Assembly: GCA_017415715.1 (NCBI GenBank)
Contig: JAFQFD010000027.1
Coordinates: 62,001-126,000 of the forward strand
From: Bacteroidales bacterium
Lineage (GTDB): Bacteria > Bacteroidota > Bacteroidia > Bacteroidales > UBA932
Direction of reading: 5' to 3'
Length of the DNA: 64,000 nt
This document shows positions 42,768 to 51,017 of this stretch, piece after piece (position 1 is the first letter of the stretch; each line of letters begins with the position of its first letter). The notes beneath the pieces were generated by a model. It was not told the DNA's origin. It worked only from the letters and a program-made list of their open reading frames with translations, and did no database searches. The position numbers and the translations under genes are program-made.

Positions 42768-42939
42768 CCGTTGAGCGGGAAAGTCCGTCCTGCCGTGTCT
42801 CTGCTCGCTCAACGGTAACCGAACTCACCCCGTTGAGCGGAAAATCCAGGTTCCAAGCCCCTCTGCCCGCTCAACGGTATTCAAAACCACCCCGTTGAGC
42901 GGAAAAGTCCGCCTAGCAGTACCTCCGTTCGCTCAACGG
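42768..42939. repeat. Palindromic unit array: three 48-bp units every 62 bp
   Basis: Units lie at 42768-42815, 42830-42877 and 42892-42939. Each has 10-bp arms CCGTTGAGCG/CGCTCAACGG (one T variant in the third) around a 28-bp interior that starts GGAAA or GAAAA and is otherwise variable. The two spacers are 14 bp each and both end in ACC. Confidence 0.85.
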
Positions 42940-42952
42940 AATCCTGCATTCT

Positions 42953-43012
42953 GGTGGACAACCCTCCCAGTTCAGCACACTTGTCCACCCCAGCACCCCT
43001 TCTGGTGGACAA
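42953..43012. repeat. Third palindromic family, GGTGGACAA/TTGTCCACC
   Basis: Nine-bp perfect arms at 42953-42961 and 42981-42989 enclose 19 bp. After a 14-bp spacer another left arm stands at 43004-43012 without a partner. Confidence 0.7.
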
Positions 43013-43038
43013 ACACACATTCATACCTGCCTTCCAGT

Positions 43039-43148
43039 CCGTGAAGCGCATCTCAGAGCCCTGTCGTCCGCTTCGCTGCCACTAAAGCCGGTTTTGGAAC
43101 TGTTTTTCTGCAGCGACGCCTATGTGGACACCTTCTGGTGCGCTTCGC
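43039..43148. repeat. Palindromic unit array C: two 36-bp units 72 bp apart
   Basis: Units at 43041-43076 and 43113-43148 have the same 7+22+7 structure and 36-bp spacer as arrays A and B, with one-base arm variants. The 82-bp frame 43039-43120 is a more diverged copy of those at 41168 and 42525. Confidence 0.75.
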
Positions 43149-43237
43149 TGTATAGTGATGGGGTGGTCTTCCTGTCTGCACTGTGGTGAGGTTGGCCTTC
43201 ATGTCCACAAATCCCGCTAAGCGGCCCGCCCTAAAAA

Positions 43238-43271
43238 CAATGTCCGGAGGCGGGGAGCGCTCCGGACATTG
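43238..43271 (-). terminator. Terminator of the NigD-like gene
   Basis: Twelve-bp arms CAATGTCCGGAG/CTCCGGACATTG enclose 10 nt and are followed on the minus strand by TTTTTAG. Confidence 0.85.
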
Positions 43272-43293
43272 GGATGTGTGTCTTTGATGCTGA

Positions 43294-44049
43294 TTATTTC
43301 AGGACTGCCTTTGTTCTTGCTGCCAGTGCTTCAGGCACGTGCTGGTAGCCGTCCTTCTTGTATGTTCCTTCGATGGTTTTGTACTCTGTAACCTGACTGA
43401 GACCTGCTCCTGTGCTCTGGTACCATTTCCATTCGATCTTGAGACCAGCCTCTTCTTCCTGCATGATGGTGTTGATAGGGAAGCTGACATATCCGCCGCC
43501 GAGGACGAATTCGTGTGAGTTGGTTTCTGTCATTGTCTCGCCGTAAGCGTTGTGGCAGAGTCTGAGGATGTATTGTCCCTCCTTCTCTGACGGCTGCTGG
43601 ACGAGGTTGATCATGTGGGCTGTCTTGCTGCCGACCTTGAACGGCATCATTACATATACATTTATATATCCTCCCGAGATCCAGAGGTACTCGATGTGTA
43701 CCGGGTCCTCTACGTATACCTCCTCTTCAGCCTCTGCTCCGACTGCCACGATGTCCTTGGTGAGGACGCTGGCAAGGGCGTTGAGCCTGATGTCATATTC
43801 GTTGTCTGCTCCGTTGGCGGTCTTGTTGAGCACGTCGCATATTACGAGTGCGCGCTTCATGGTGTCCAGACGGCCGGCACAGCTCTGTTCTGTCACGTTG
43901 AAGACGTTGCCCTGGTCAGAGGTGAATGTGCCGTTGACCACGTTGCCCATTGTGGCGTTGTTGTACTGGATGGTGTTGTCTTTCTTGCAAGACACTGCCG
44001 CGAAGCAGAGGATAGCTGAGATGAGGTATGCTACTGTCTTTTTTGTCAT
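43294..44049 (-). CDS. NigD-like lipoprotein
   Basis: This 251-aa protein has a lipoprotein signal (Cys at about 21, AAVSCKKD). It has a two-part architecture matching NigD-like proteins of Bacteroidota: an OB-like N-terminal half (about 30-130) and a beta-sandwich C-terminal half with HMINLVQQP, YILRLCHNAYGE and GLKIEWKWYQ. The family was named from a bacteriocin operon, but function is not established. It is a single gene with its own -7 box and terminator. Confidence 0.78.
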   Translation of the reverse strand: MTKKTVAYLISAILCFAAVSCKKDNTIQYNNATMGNVVNGTFTSDQGNVFNVTEQSCAGRLDTMKRALVICDVLNKTANGADNEYDIRLNALASVLTKDIVAVGAEAEEEVYVEDPVHIEYLWISGGYINVYVMMPFKVGSKTAHMINLVQQPSEKEGQYILRLCHNAYGETMTETNSHEFVLGGGYVSFPINTIMQEEEAGLKIEWKWYQSTGAGLSQVTEYKTIEGTYKKDGYQHVPEALAARTKAVLK

Positions 44050-44113
44050 GTTTCTTTAAGTTTATTAGCGGGTAATAAGATGCATTTTGCCTTGATTTCG
44101 TTGCATTAGCCGG

Positions 44114-44131
44114 CAAAAGTACATAAATTTG
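44114..44131. promoter_or_regulatory. Overlapping divergent promoters, NigD-like gene and CstA gene
   Basis: The minus strand reads TACTTTTG at 44114-44121 (for the NigD-like gene) and the plus strand reads TAAATTTG at 44124-44131 (for the CstA gene), two bases apart. RNA polymerase could not occupy both at once. Confidence 0.55.
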
Positions 44132-44151
44132 TTTGAAATAACACTATTGAC

Positions 44152-45618
44152 ATGATAACGTTCCTTCTTTCCATCCTGCTTCTGGTTGCAGGGTATTTCG
44201 TTTATGGCAAGATTGTAGAGAAGTATCTTGATGTGGATCCTTCAAGGCAGACTCCGGCTTATGCAAAGGCGGACGGAGTGGACTTTCAGCCTATGTCGAC
44301 ATGGAAAGTCTTTGTGATTCAGTTCCTTAACATTGCGGGTCTGGGGCCGATCTTCGGAGCGGTCAGCGGCGCTGCCTTCGGTCCGGCGGCATACATATGG
44401 ATAGTCGTGGGCTGCATCTTCATGGGTGCGGTGCATGATTTCTTTGCCGGAATGATGTCGATCCATACGGGAGGCATGAACATGCCGGAAGTGACCGCGA
44501 AGTATCTCGGAAAGAGGATGAAGGGGTTCATGAACTTCGTAGTGGCGTTCCTGCTCATGGCGGTGGGAGTTTCGTTCGTCATAGGACCTGCAGGCCTCAT
44601 GCAGAACCTCACGAGCATAGACAAGGAGATATGGCTCTATATAATCTTTGGATATTATATCCTGGCGACCCTCCTGCCGGTAGACAAGATCATCGGAAGC
44701 ATATATCCGTTCATGGGAGCGATCCTTCTGTTCATGGCCTTCGGAGTTGGTGTAATGCTGATCGTGGGTGACATCAACGGTACTCACGAGATCATGGAAC
44801 TGACGCCTGCTGTCCTTAAGAACTGGCATTCAAATCCTGAACAGAACATGATCTTCCCGATGATGTTCATAGTCATTTCTTGCGGAGCGATATCGGGATT
44901 CCATGCGACGCAGTCGCCTATGATGGCGCGCTGTCTCAAGAATGAGAAGCATGCGCGCCCTGTGTTCTACGGAGCCATGATCGCAGAGGGTATCGTGGCC
45001 ATGATATGGGCAACTGCGGCGATATCATATTTCGGTGGTCCTGACGGACTGAATGCGGCAATGTCAGACACAGGAACAATGGTGAACGGAGTTCTCGTCA
45101 AGAATGCCCAGGCAGCGGATATAGTGGACATGATATGCAAGAGCTGGCTTGGAAAGGTGGGTGCTGTAATCGCTATTCTTGGAGTAGTGATATGCCCTAT
45201 CACATCGGGAGATACGGCGTTCAGAAGCCTCCGCCTCTCGGTTGCAGACTTTCTGAAGTATGACCAGAAGCCGATAGTCAAGCGCCTCGTTGTATGCCTT
45301 CCGATCTTTGTGGTGGCATTCTTCTTCTGCAAGGTGGATTTCTCTACAGCATGGAGTTACCTTGGCATAGCAAATCAGATCCTGGCGTCGCTCGTCCTCT
45401 GGACAGGTGCGGCATACCTTATAAATAAAGGAAGGGCGCATTGGATGTGCTCCATCCCTGCAACCTTCCTGACTTTCATATGCGTATGCTTCCTTATGGT
45501 CGCTCCGCTCGGCTTCGGCCTTGCTCCGCTTGTCGGCTACATCGCCGGCGCGGCAGTGGCCATCCCTGCATTCATATTCTGCGTCGTGAAAGGACGCAGA
45601 AGCGTTACACTTTCATAA
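44152..45618 (+). CDS. CstA family carbon-starvation / peptide or pyruvate transporter
   Basis: This 488-aa polytopic inner-membrane protein starts with a hydrophobic helix and carries the CstA-family segments FVYGKIVEKYL, GLGPIFGAVSGAAFGPAAYIWIVVGC and HDFFAGMMSIHTGG. Many further membrane helices follow. It is shorter than E. coli CstA (about 700 aa), as is usual for the Bacteroidota form. Family members import pyruvate or peptides. Its 3' end overlaps the convergent SDR gene by 14 bp. Confidence 0.9.
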   Translation: MITFLLSILLLVAGYFVYGKIVEKYLDVDPSRQTPAYAKADGVDFQPMSTWKVFVIQFLNIAGLGPIFGAVSGAAFGPAAYIWIVVGCIFMGAVHDFFAGMMSIHTGGMNMPEVTAKYLGKRMKGFMNFVVAFLLMAVGVSFVIGPAGLMQNLTSIDKEIWLYIIFGYYILATLLPVDKIIGSIYPFMGAILLFMAFGVGVMLIVGDINGTHEIMELTPAVLKNWHSNPEQNMIFPMMFIVISCGAISGFHATQSPMMARCLKNEKHARPVFYGAMIAEGIVAMIWATAAISYFGGPDGLNAAMSDTGTMVNGVLVKNAQAADIVDMICKSWLGKVGAVIAILGVVICPITSGDTAFRSLRLSVADFLKYDQKPIVKRLVVCLPIFVVAFFFCKVDFSTAWSYLGIANQILASLVLWTGAAYLINKGRAHWMCSIPATFLTFICVCFLMVAPLGFGLAPLVGYIAGAAVAIPAFIFCVVKGRRSVTLS

Positions 45619-46450
45619 GATAAGGCTTAGCAAGCCTGTATACCCATCCGAGAAGGAAGTCGGGCATTATGATGATGAACGGGAGGAATATCTTGTTCAG
45701 CAGGCCCGGCATTGTGCCTCTTCTGCGGCGGAATGTCGCTCTGAGGGCTCTCTTGACCGCCTTCTCCGGGGTGATCATCACTGTGAGGCCGCGGGCGAGC
45801 TTGCGGAGGCTGTCCTTGAGAGGGATGAGCGGTGTGTCGACTGCTCCGAAATATGCGTTTGTGACGCTGACTCCTGTCTTCTGGCACTCGATCCTGAGCT
45901 CGCGTGAGTAGTTCCTGACGAATCTCTTGGTGATGCCGTACATGCCGATGCCCGGCCATATCATCCATGCCGCGAGAGATGATATGTTGAGGATGTATCC
46001 GCATCCTCTTTCCTTCATTCCTCCGACATACTTCCTGCAGAGCATCAGAGGGGTGTGCATGTGTACCATCATGATGAGCTTGAGCATGCGCTCCGATGTC
46101 TCGGCGATGCCCTGGCAGTACATCACGCCGGCATTGTTTACAAGCACTTCCACGATGCATCCTTCCGCCTCGGTGGTCTCATATATCCTGTCTGCCGCCT
46201 CCATCACTGACAGATCCTGCTGTATGCGCAGCATCCTGAACGCAGCCTTGTGCTCGGGGCGGATCTCGCCGGAAGCCTCGATCTGAGCCTTCACCATCTG
46301 CTCGGTCTCCTCAAGGCCTTTGGCGTTGATGTCCACTGCGACTATGTTGTATCCTCGCTCCGCGAGTCTGAGAGCATAGATTCTTCCCATTCCTGATGCT
46401 GCTCCGGTCACGAGCGCATAGGTCTTGAATTCATTGAATTTCTTTTTCAT
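45605..46450 (-). CDS. Short-chain dehydrogenase/reductase
   Basis: This 281-aa classical SDR has the cofactor motif TGAASGMGR (about 15-23), AVDI (an Asp after beta-2, suggesting NAD preference), NNAGV, catalytic Ser in NISS, and YGITK (Tyr-xxx-Lys). The C-terminal part is basic and hydrophobic (FLPFIIIMPDFLLGWVYRL), suggesting membrane association as in acyl- or sterol-acting SDRs. The substrate is unknown. The ATG at 46450 is preferred over an upstream TTG. Confidence 0.87.
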   Translation of the reverse strand: MKKKFNEFKTYALVTGAASGMGRIYALRLAERGYNIVAVDINAKGLEETEQMVKAQIEASGEIRPEHKAAFRMLRIQQDLSVMEAADRIYETTEAEGCIVEVLVNNAGVMYCQGIAETSERMLKLIMMVHMHTPLMLCRKYVGGMKERGCGYILNISSLAAWMIWPGIGMYGITKRFVRNYSRELRIECQKTGVSVTNAYFGAVDTPLIPLKDSLRKLARGLTVMITPEKAVKRALRATFRRRRGTMPGLLNKIFLPFIIIMPDFLLGWVYRLAKPYLMKV

Positions 46451-46562
46451 AACAGGGCGCAAATTTACTCCTTTTTATCATAATTCCCATTTATTTGTGT
46501 CAAAACGGAGTCTTCTAAATTGGAATGTTTCAAAATTATTTTGTGTTTTCGCCTAAAAGAAA

Positions 46563-46570
46563 TATATTTG
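46563..46570 (+). promoter_or_regulatory. -7 promoter element for the Fur homologue
   Basis: TATATTTG 19 bp before the ATG at 46590, in A/T-rich DNA. Confidence 0.65.
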
Positions 46571-46589
46571 CGACTTTAAGAGAAATACT

Positions 46590-47042
46590 ATGAATACACA
46601 CAAATGCCCCAACATCGAGGAATTCAAGGCAATCCTCAAGAAGCACGATCTCAAGGCCACTCCGCAGAGGCTTGCCGTTCACGAGGCCATGATGGGCCTG
46701 GGACATGCGTCCGCAGACATGGTGACAGAGGCGATCAAGGAGAAGGGAACCGCCAAGGTGACAGTGGCCTCTGTCTACAACATCCTCACACATCTTGCCA
46801 TGCTCGGAGTGTACCACTACAGGCTGAGCGCCAACAACAAGATGTATTTTGACGTGAATACATTCAAGCATCTCCACTTCTATGACCAGATGAACCATGT
46901 GTTCAGAGATGTCATAGACGACGAGCTTGTGAGCCTCATAGAGTCGCATCTCAGCCGCAAGAGAGTGAAGGGATACAAGATTGAAGGATTCGACATCCAG
47001 CTCGTAGGCCGTCCGACAAGAAAGAAATACACAATCGGATAG
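46590..47042 (+). CDS. Fur family transcriptional regulator (Cys-poor, PerR-like context)
   Basis: This 150-aa protein has the Fur winged helix (LKATPQRLAVHEAMM, VTVASVYNILTHLAMLG) and a dimerisation half with the metal-site region HLHFYDQMNHVF. The two CxxC pairs that hold structural zinc in most Fur/PerR proteins are absent; the only Cys is residue 6. The regulatory metal site therefore has to stand alone. It precedes trxB, so peroxide or metal control of redox genes is plausible (inference). Confidence 0.88.
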   Translation: MNTHKCPNIEEFKAILKKHDLKATPQRLAVHEAMMGLGHASADMVTEAIKEKGTAKVTVASVYNILTHLAMLGVYHYRLSANNKMYFDVNTFKHLHFYDQMNHVFRDVIDDELVSLIESHLSRKRVKGYKIEGFDIQLVGRPTRKKYTIG

Positions 47043-47074
47043 CAAAATAGGATACTTCATCTCGGAAAAAACAC

Positions 47075-47082
47075 TATATTTG
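47075..47082 (+). promoter_or_regulatory. -7 promoter element for trxB
   Basis: TATATTTG 23 bp before the trxB ATG at 47106. Confidence 0.62.
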
Positions 47083-47105
47083 CAGTTTGCACAAAGTATG
47101 TAATT

Positions 47106-48029
47106 ATGGAAACTGTAAAATGTCTGATTATCGGAGGCGGTCCTGCAGGCTACACTGCGGCAATCTATGCGTCTAGGGCCGACCTTTCACCAGTAGTATA
47201 TGAGGGTATCCAGCCGGGTGGTCAGCTCACAACGACCACTGACATAGAGAATTATCCTGGATTCGAGAACGGAATCTCAGGCCAGCTTCTCATGGACACC
47301 ATGAAGGCTCAGGCCGTACGCCTCGGCGCCGACATCCGCACAGGTGCGGTGACGGAGGCCGACCTCTCGAAGAGGCCGTTCAAGATTGTCATCGATGGCT
47401 CGAAGGAAATCTTTGCCGAGACTCTCATCATAGCTACGGGAGCGACAGCAAAATATCTTGGCCTTCCGTCTGAGATCAAATACAGAGGTCTCGGAGTGTC
47501 GGCATGCGCGACATGCGACGGATTCTTCTACAGGAAGAAGAAAGTCGCTGTGGTCGGCGGCGGTGACACGGCGTGTGAGGAGGCTACATATCTCGCAGGC
47601 CTCTGCAAGAAGGTCTACATGATCGTCCGCAGGGATGTCCTCAGGGCGTCGGAGGCTATGCAGGAGCGCGTGAGAAACACAGAAAACATCGAAATCCTCT
47701 GGAACTGCAACACCCAGGAAGTACTCGGAGACGAGTACGGAGTGACCGGAGCCAGACTTCTCAGAAAGGATGGCGAGGTTTTTGATATAGCAGTCGACGG
47801 ATTTTTCCTTGCGATCGGACATCACCCTAATTCTGAGCTCTTCAGCCAGTGGGTTGCAGTGGACAAGGAAGGCTACATCGTGACAGACGGCAAGACCGCC
47901 AAGACCAATGTCGAGGGAGTCTTTGCTGCAGGCGACGTGCAGGATCCGCTTTACAGACAGGCCATCACAGCCGCTGCTTCAGGCTGCCGCGCAGCTCTTG
48001 ATGCAGAGAAATTCCTTAAAATGCAGTAA
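47106..48029 (+). CDS. trxB: Thioredoxin-disulfide reductase
   Basis: This 307-aa flavoprotein reduces thioredoxin with NADPH. It shows the FAD motif GGGPAGYTAA (10-19), the redox-active disulfide CATC (Cys134, Cys137), the NADPH motif VGGGDTACEEA, and the C-terminal FAD contact FAAGDVQDP. The length is normal. It follows the Fur homologue and is 5 bp from bamD. Confidence 0.96.
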   Translation: METVKCLIIGGGPAGYTAAIYASRADLSPVVYEGIQPGGQLTTTTDIENYPGFENGISGQLLMDTMKAQAVRLGADIRTGAVTEADLSKRPFKIVIDGSKEIFAETLIIATGATAKYLGLPSEIKYRGLGVSACATCDGFFYRKKKVAVVGGGDTACEEATYLAGLCKKVYMIVRRDVLRASEAMQERVRNTENIEILWNCNTQEVLGDEYGVTGARLLRKDGEVFDIAVDGFFLAIGHHPNSELFSQWVAVDKEGYIVTDGKTAKTNVEGVFAAGDVQDPLYRQAITAAASGCRAALDAEKFLKMQ

Positions 48030-48034
48030 GAAAG

Positions 48035-48931
48035 ATGAAATTGAGAAACCTTTTTGTGGTGCTGACCGCCATTGTTGCGATGACCTCATGCAAATCGCAG
48101 TATGAGATCCTTCTCAACAGCAATGACGCAGATGCAAAGTATGAGGCGGCCTTCCAGTATTTCAATGACAGGAAGTTCTCCAAGGCGGCGTCTCTTTTCG
48201 AGTCGCTCTCAGTGTTGACAGACGGCACGGAGCGTGACGACACAGTGAGATATTACTGGGGCCTCAGCAACTACAAGTTCAAGGACTATTACACAGCGGA
48301 GACAAACTTCGACCAGTTCATCACCAGCTATCCTCGCAGTCCGTTCACTTCAGAGGCAAGGTACCTCCGTCTGGACTGCCTCTATCGCCAGACACTCAGA
48401 TATGAGCTGGACCAGACTCCGACCTACAAGGCGATCAACGAGATATCGGCATACATCCTCGAATATCCGTCAAACACTCACATGCAGTCATGCCGAGACA
48501 TGCTTTTGGAGCTCAATGCGCGCCTTGACAGGAAGGCATACGAAGGAGCGAAGCTATACTACAAGATGGAGGACTACCTCGCCTCTCGTGTGGCATTCAA
48601 GAATGTCCTGAAGGATGATGCGGAGAACATCTACAGGGAAGACATACTATATTATATAGCGATGTCGTCATATAAATACGCTCATCAGAGTATCCCTGAG
48701 AAGCAGAAGGAAAGATACCTCGCTTTTGTAGATGACTACCTTAACTTCGTCGGAGAGCTTCCTGAGTCACCATACCGCAAGGAGCTTGATTCTGTGTACC
48801 AGAAGGCCCAGAAGGCGCTCGGAAGACATGGCGTGACTGAGGTTGACGAAGACATGAGCGAGAAGGATTTCGCCAAGGAGAGAAGGAAAGTGCTCCGCGA
48901 AGCAAAAAAATCACAGGAAACTGAAAAATAA
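48035..48931 (+). CDS. bamD: BamD-like outer-membrane assembly lipoprotein
   Basis: This 298-aa protein has a lipoprotein signal (Cys at about 19, MTSCKSQYE). TPR-like repeats follow, with AAFQYFNDRKFSKAASLFE and YYTAETNFDQFITSYPRSPFTSEA typical of BamD. It works with BamA (encoded at 56.9 kb here) in folding outer-membrane beta-barrels. The charged Lys/Glu C-terminal tail is common in Bacteroidota. rpoZ follows. Confidence 0.9.
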   Translation: MKLRNLFVVLTAIVAMTSCKSQYEILLNSNDADAKYEAAFQYFNDRKFSKAASLFESLSVLTDGTERDDTVRYYWGLSNYKFKDYYTAETNFDQFITSYPRSPFTSEARYLRLDCLYRQTLRYELDQTPTYKAINEISAYILEYPSNTHMQSCRDMLLELNARLDRKAYEGAKLYYKMEDYLASRVAFKNVLKDDAENIYREDILYYIAMSSYKYAHQSIPEKQKERYLAFVDDYLNFVGELPESPYRKELDSVYQKAQKALGRHGVTEVDEDMSEKDFAKERRKVLREAKKSQETEK

Positions 48932-49016
48932 TTGAAACCCGCCTGCGACAGGAGGGTATAATAAAATGGAGGGACTTCTATTCCGGTCCTCCATAACAAT
49001 AAAGAAAAGTAAGAAA

Positions 49017-49337
49017 ATGGCAAGCAAGAAGACACCTACAAACACAGTTACAAGAGACCTTAGCGATCTCGCAGCTCCAACAGGAAACATCTATGAGACA
49101 GTGGTAGTCCTCGCGAAGAGGGCAAACCAGATCGCGATTGCAGAGAAGAAGGAGCTTACAAGGAAGCTCGAGGATTTCAAGAATGACCGCGACACAATGG
49201 AAGAGGTATTCGAGAACCGTGAGCAGATCGAGATCTCAAAATATTACGAAAGACAGCCTAAGCCAAGCCTCGTAGCGATCGAGGAGTTCCAGGAGGGACA
49301 GATCGCCTACAGAATGGCTAAGCAGGACGAGGAGTAA
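49017..49337 (+). CDS. rpoZ: RNA polymerase omega subunit (Bacteroidota type)
   Basis: This 106-aa protein carries the omega core NIYETVVVLAKRANQIA and a tail typical of the Bacteroidota form. It supports assembly and stability of RNA polymerase. The ATG at 49017 gives MASKKTPTN; a longer reading from 48966 lacks family support. It lies between bamD and recN, a conserved order in the phylum. Confidence 0.9.
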   Translation: MASKKTPTNTVTRDLSDLAAPTGNIYETVVVLAKRANQIAIAEKKELTRKLEDFKNDRDTMEEVFENREQIEISKYYERQPKPSLVAIEEFQEGQIAYRMAKQDEE

Positions 49338-49341
49338 TACC

Positions 49342-51012
49342 ATGCTCGCCAGGCTACAGGTCAGGAATTACGTATTGATAGACTCTCTGGAGATTGATTT
49401 TCCGGAGGGTCTGATCATTATTACGGGACAGACCGGAGCCGGCAAGTCCATACTTCTTGGCGCGCTGTCGCTTGTGACAGGAGCCAAGGCGGATGCATCG
49501 ATGGTGTCGGACGGAGCGGACAACTGTGTTGTCGAGGCTGAGTTCGATGCTGTGGACGAATCCATAAGAAATATTCTGGAAGAAAACGAGGCGGAATGGG
49601 ATGAGGGACACCTCATCATCAGAAGGGTGGTGAATCGTTCGGGCCGTTCGAGAGCATTCGTCAATGACTCTCCGGTGCCGGTGACAGTCCTTCAGGATAT
49701 AGCATCACGCCTCATAGACATACACTCTCAGCATCAGACTCTTCTGCTTTCTGACAAGCAGTTCCAGCTGGACATCCTGGATCATTACGCCGGCAACGGG
49801 CGGCTCCGCACGGAGTGCTCCGCCGCCTGGAAGGAGCTTGCGGCCCTCAAGGCCGAACTGGCGCGTCTGGAGTCGCAGATCGCACGCATAGCGAGCGACC
49901 GCGACTACAACGAAGCGCAGTTCCGCCAGCTCGAAGCCGCCGCTCTCAGGGAAGGGGAGCTGGCTGAGCTGGAAGAAGAGCAGAAGCAGCTGGCCAATGC
50001 AGAGGAGATAAAGAGCGGTCTCTGCGCTGTGGAGGAACTGTTTACGGCTGCATCGTCTTCAGGCGAGGCAATGTCTCTGGACGCATCACTTAAAGAGTCC
50101 ATGAAGGTCCTCTCGAAGCTCGGCAGATATGTCCCTGCAGCCTCTGAACTTGCGGACAGGATAGAGTCATGCAGGCTTGAGCTGGACGACATACTTTCAG
50201 AAGTAAGTGACATAAATTCAAGGACAGACATGTCCGAATCACGCCTTGAAGAAGTAGAGGCCAGAATGTCTGTGATCTATGGCCTCCTCAAGAAGCACGG
50301 CTGTGCAGATGAGTCAGAGCTCATCGCCCTGCGCGACCGTCTCTCGGACGAACTGTTCGACTCAACGAGACTGGAAGAGCAGGCGGAAGATCTGCGCAGT
50401 CAGATCAGGAAGGCGTCAGATGTCCTCAATGGTCTGGCAGATTCTCTGCATAAGGCCAGAGCGGCTGCCGCACCGGCATTCGCGTCAAGCATCGCTGAGT
50501 CGATCAGAAACATGGAACTTCAGTACGCAGTGTTTGAGACGGAAGTGCTGGATGCTCCTTTGTCAGCACTCGGAAGGGATACTGTCCAGTTCCGTTTCTC
50601 TGCCACAGGAAAGAACCCTGTGGATGTGGCCAAGTGCGCTTCCGGCGGTGAAATGTCCCGCATCATGCTTTCTCTCAAGGCCATGATGGCCCGCTATACG
50701 TCAATGCCGACAATGATTTTCGATGAGATCGATACAGGTGTGTCAGGAAGCGTAGCGGACAAGATGGGAACAATGATATGCGGAATGGGGGAGCACATGC
50801 AGGTATTTGCCATCACCCATCTTCCTCAGGTCGCAGCGAAGGGCAACGCCCACTATCTTGTGTCAAAGGACATCGATCCTGCCACGTCAAAGGCGGTCTC
50901 TACCATCACCAGACTCACAAAAGAAGACCGCATCCTTGAGGTGGCCCGTATGTTGAGCGGCTCAGTCCTCACAGATGCGGCTATAGAAAATGCTAAATCG
51001 CTTCTCGGCTAG
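49342..51012 (+). CDS. recN: DNA repair protein RecN
   Basis: This 556-aa SMC-like ATPase acts in double-strand break repair. It shows Walker A GQTGAGKS near residue 30, a long central coiled coil (about 150-370), the signature SGGEMSRIMLSLK, and Walker B TMIFDEIDTGVSG. It begins 4 bp after rpoZ and ends 5 bp from the convergent LysM gene. Confidence 0.96.
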   Translation: MLARLQVRNYVLIDSLEIDFPEGLIIITGQTGAGKSILLGALSLVTGAKADASMVSDGADNCVVEAEFDAVDESIRNILEENEAEWDEGHLIIRRVVNRSGRSRAFVNDSPVPVTVLQDIASRLIDIHSQHQTLLLSDKQFQLDILDHYAGNGRLRTECSAAWKELAALKAELARLESQIARIASDRDYNEAQFRQLEAAALREGELAELEEEQKQLANAEEIKSGLCAVEELFTAASSSGEAMSLDASLKESMKVLSKLGRYVPAASELADRIESCRLELDDILSEVSDINSRTDMSESRLEEVEARMSVIYGLLKKHGCADESELIALRDRLSDELFDSTRLEEQAEDLRSQIRKASDVLNGLADSLHKARAAAAPAFASSIAESIRNMELQYAVFETEVLDAPLSALGRDTVQFRFSATGKNPVDVAKCASGGEMSRIMLSLKAMMARYTSMPTMIFDEIDTGVSGSVADKMGTMICGMGEHMQVFAITHLPQVAAKGNAHYLVSKDIDPATSKAVSTITRLTKEDRILEVARMLSGSVLTDAAIENAKSLLG

Positions 51013-51017
51013 TCCCG

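Noticed and set aside
42458..42898. 146-codon plus-strand open frame in the repeat region
   Set aside because: Its translation follows the palindromic repeats (recurring SAAKPM-type strings), with no independent coding texture.
42768..42939. Integron attC-like sites (GTTGAGC and GCTCAAC fit GTTRRRY/RYYYAAC)
   Set aside because: The RYYYAAC-to-GTTRRRY distance is only 18 bp, far shorter than attC sites. There is no integrase gene and no cassette open frames.
41170..43148. CRISPR array (36-bp repeats, 36-bp spacers)
   Set aside because: Units are palindromic, differ in their interiors, alternate orientation, come in clusters of two or three, and no cas gene is near.
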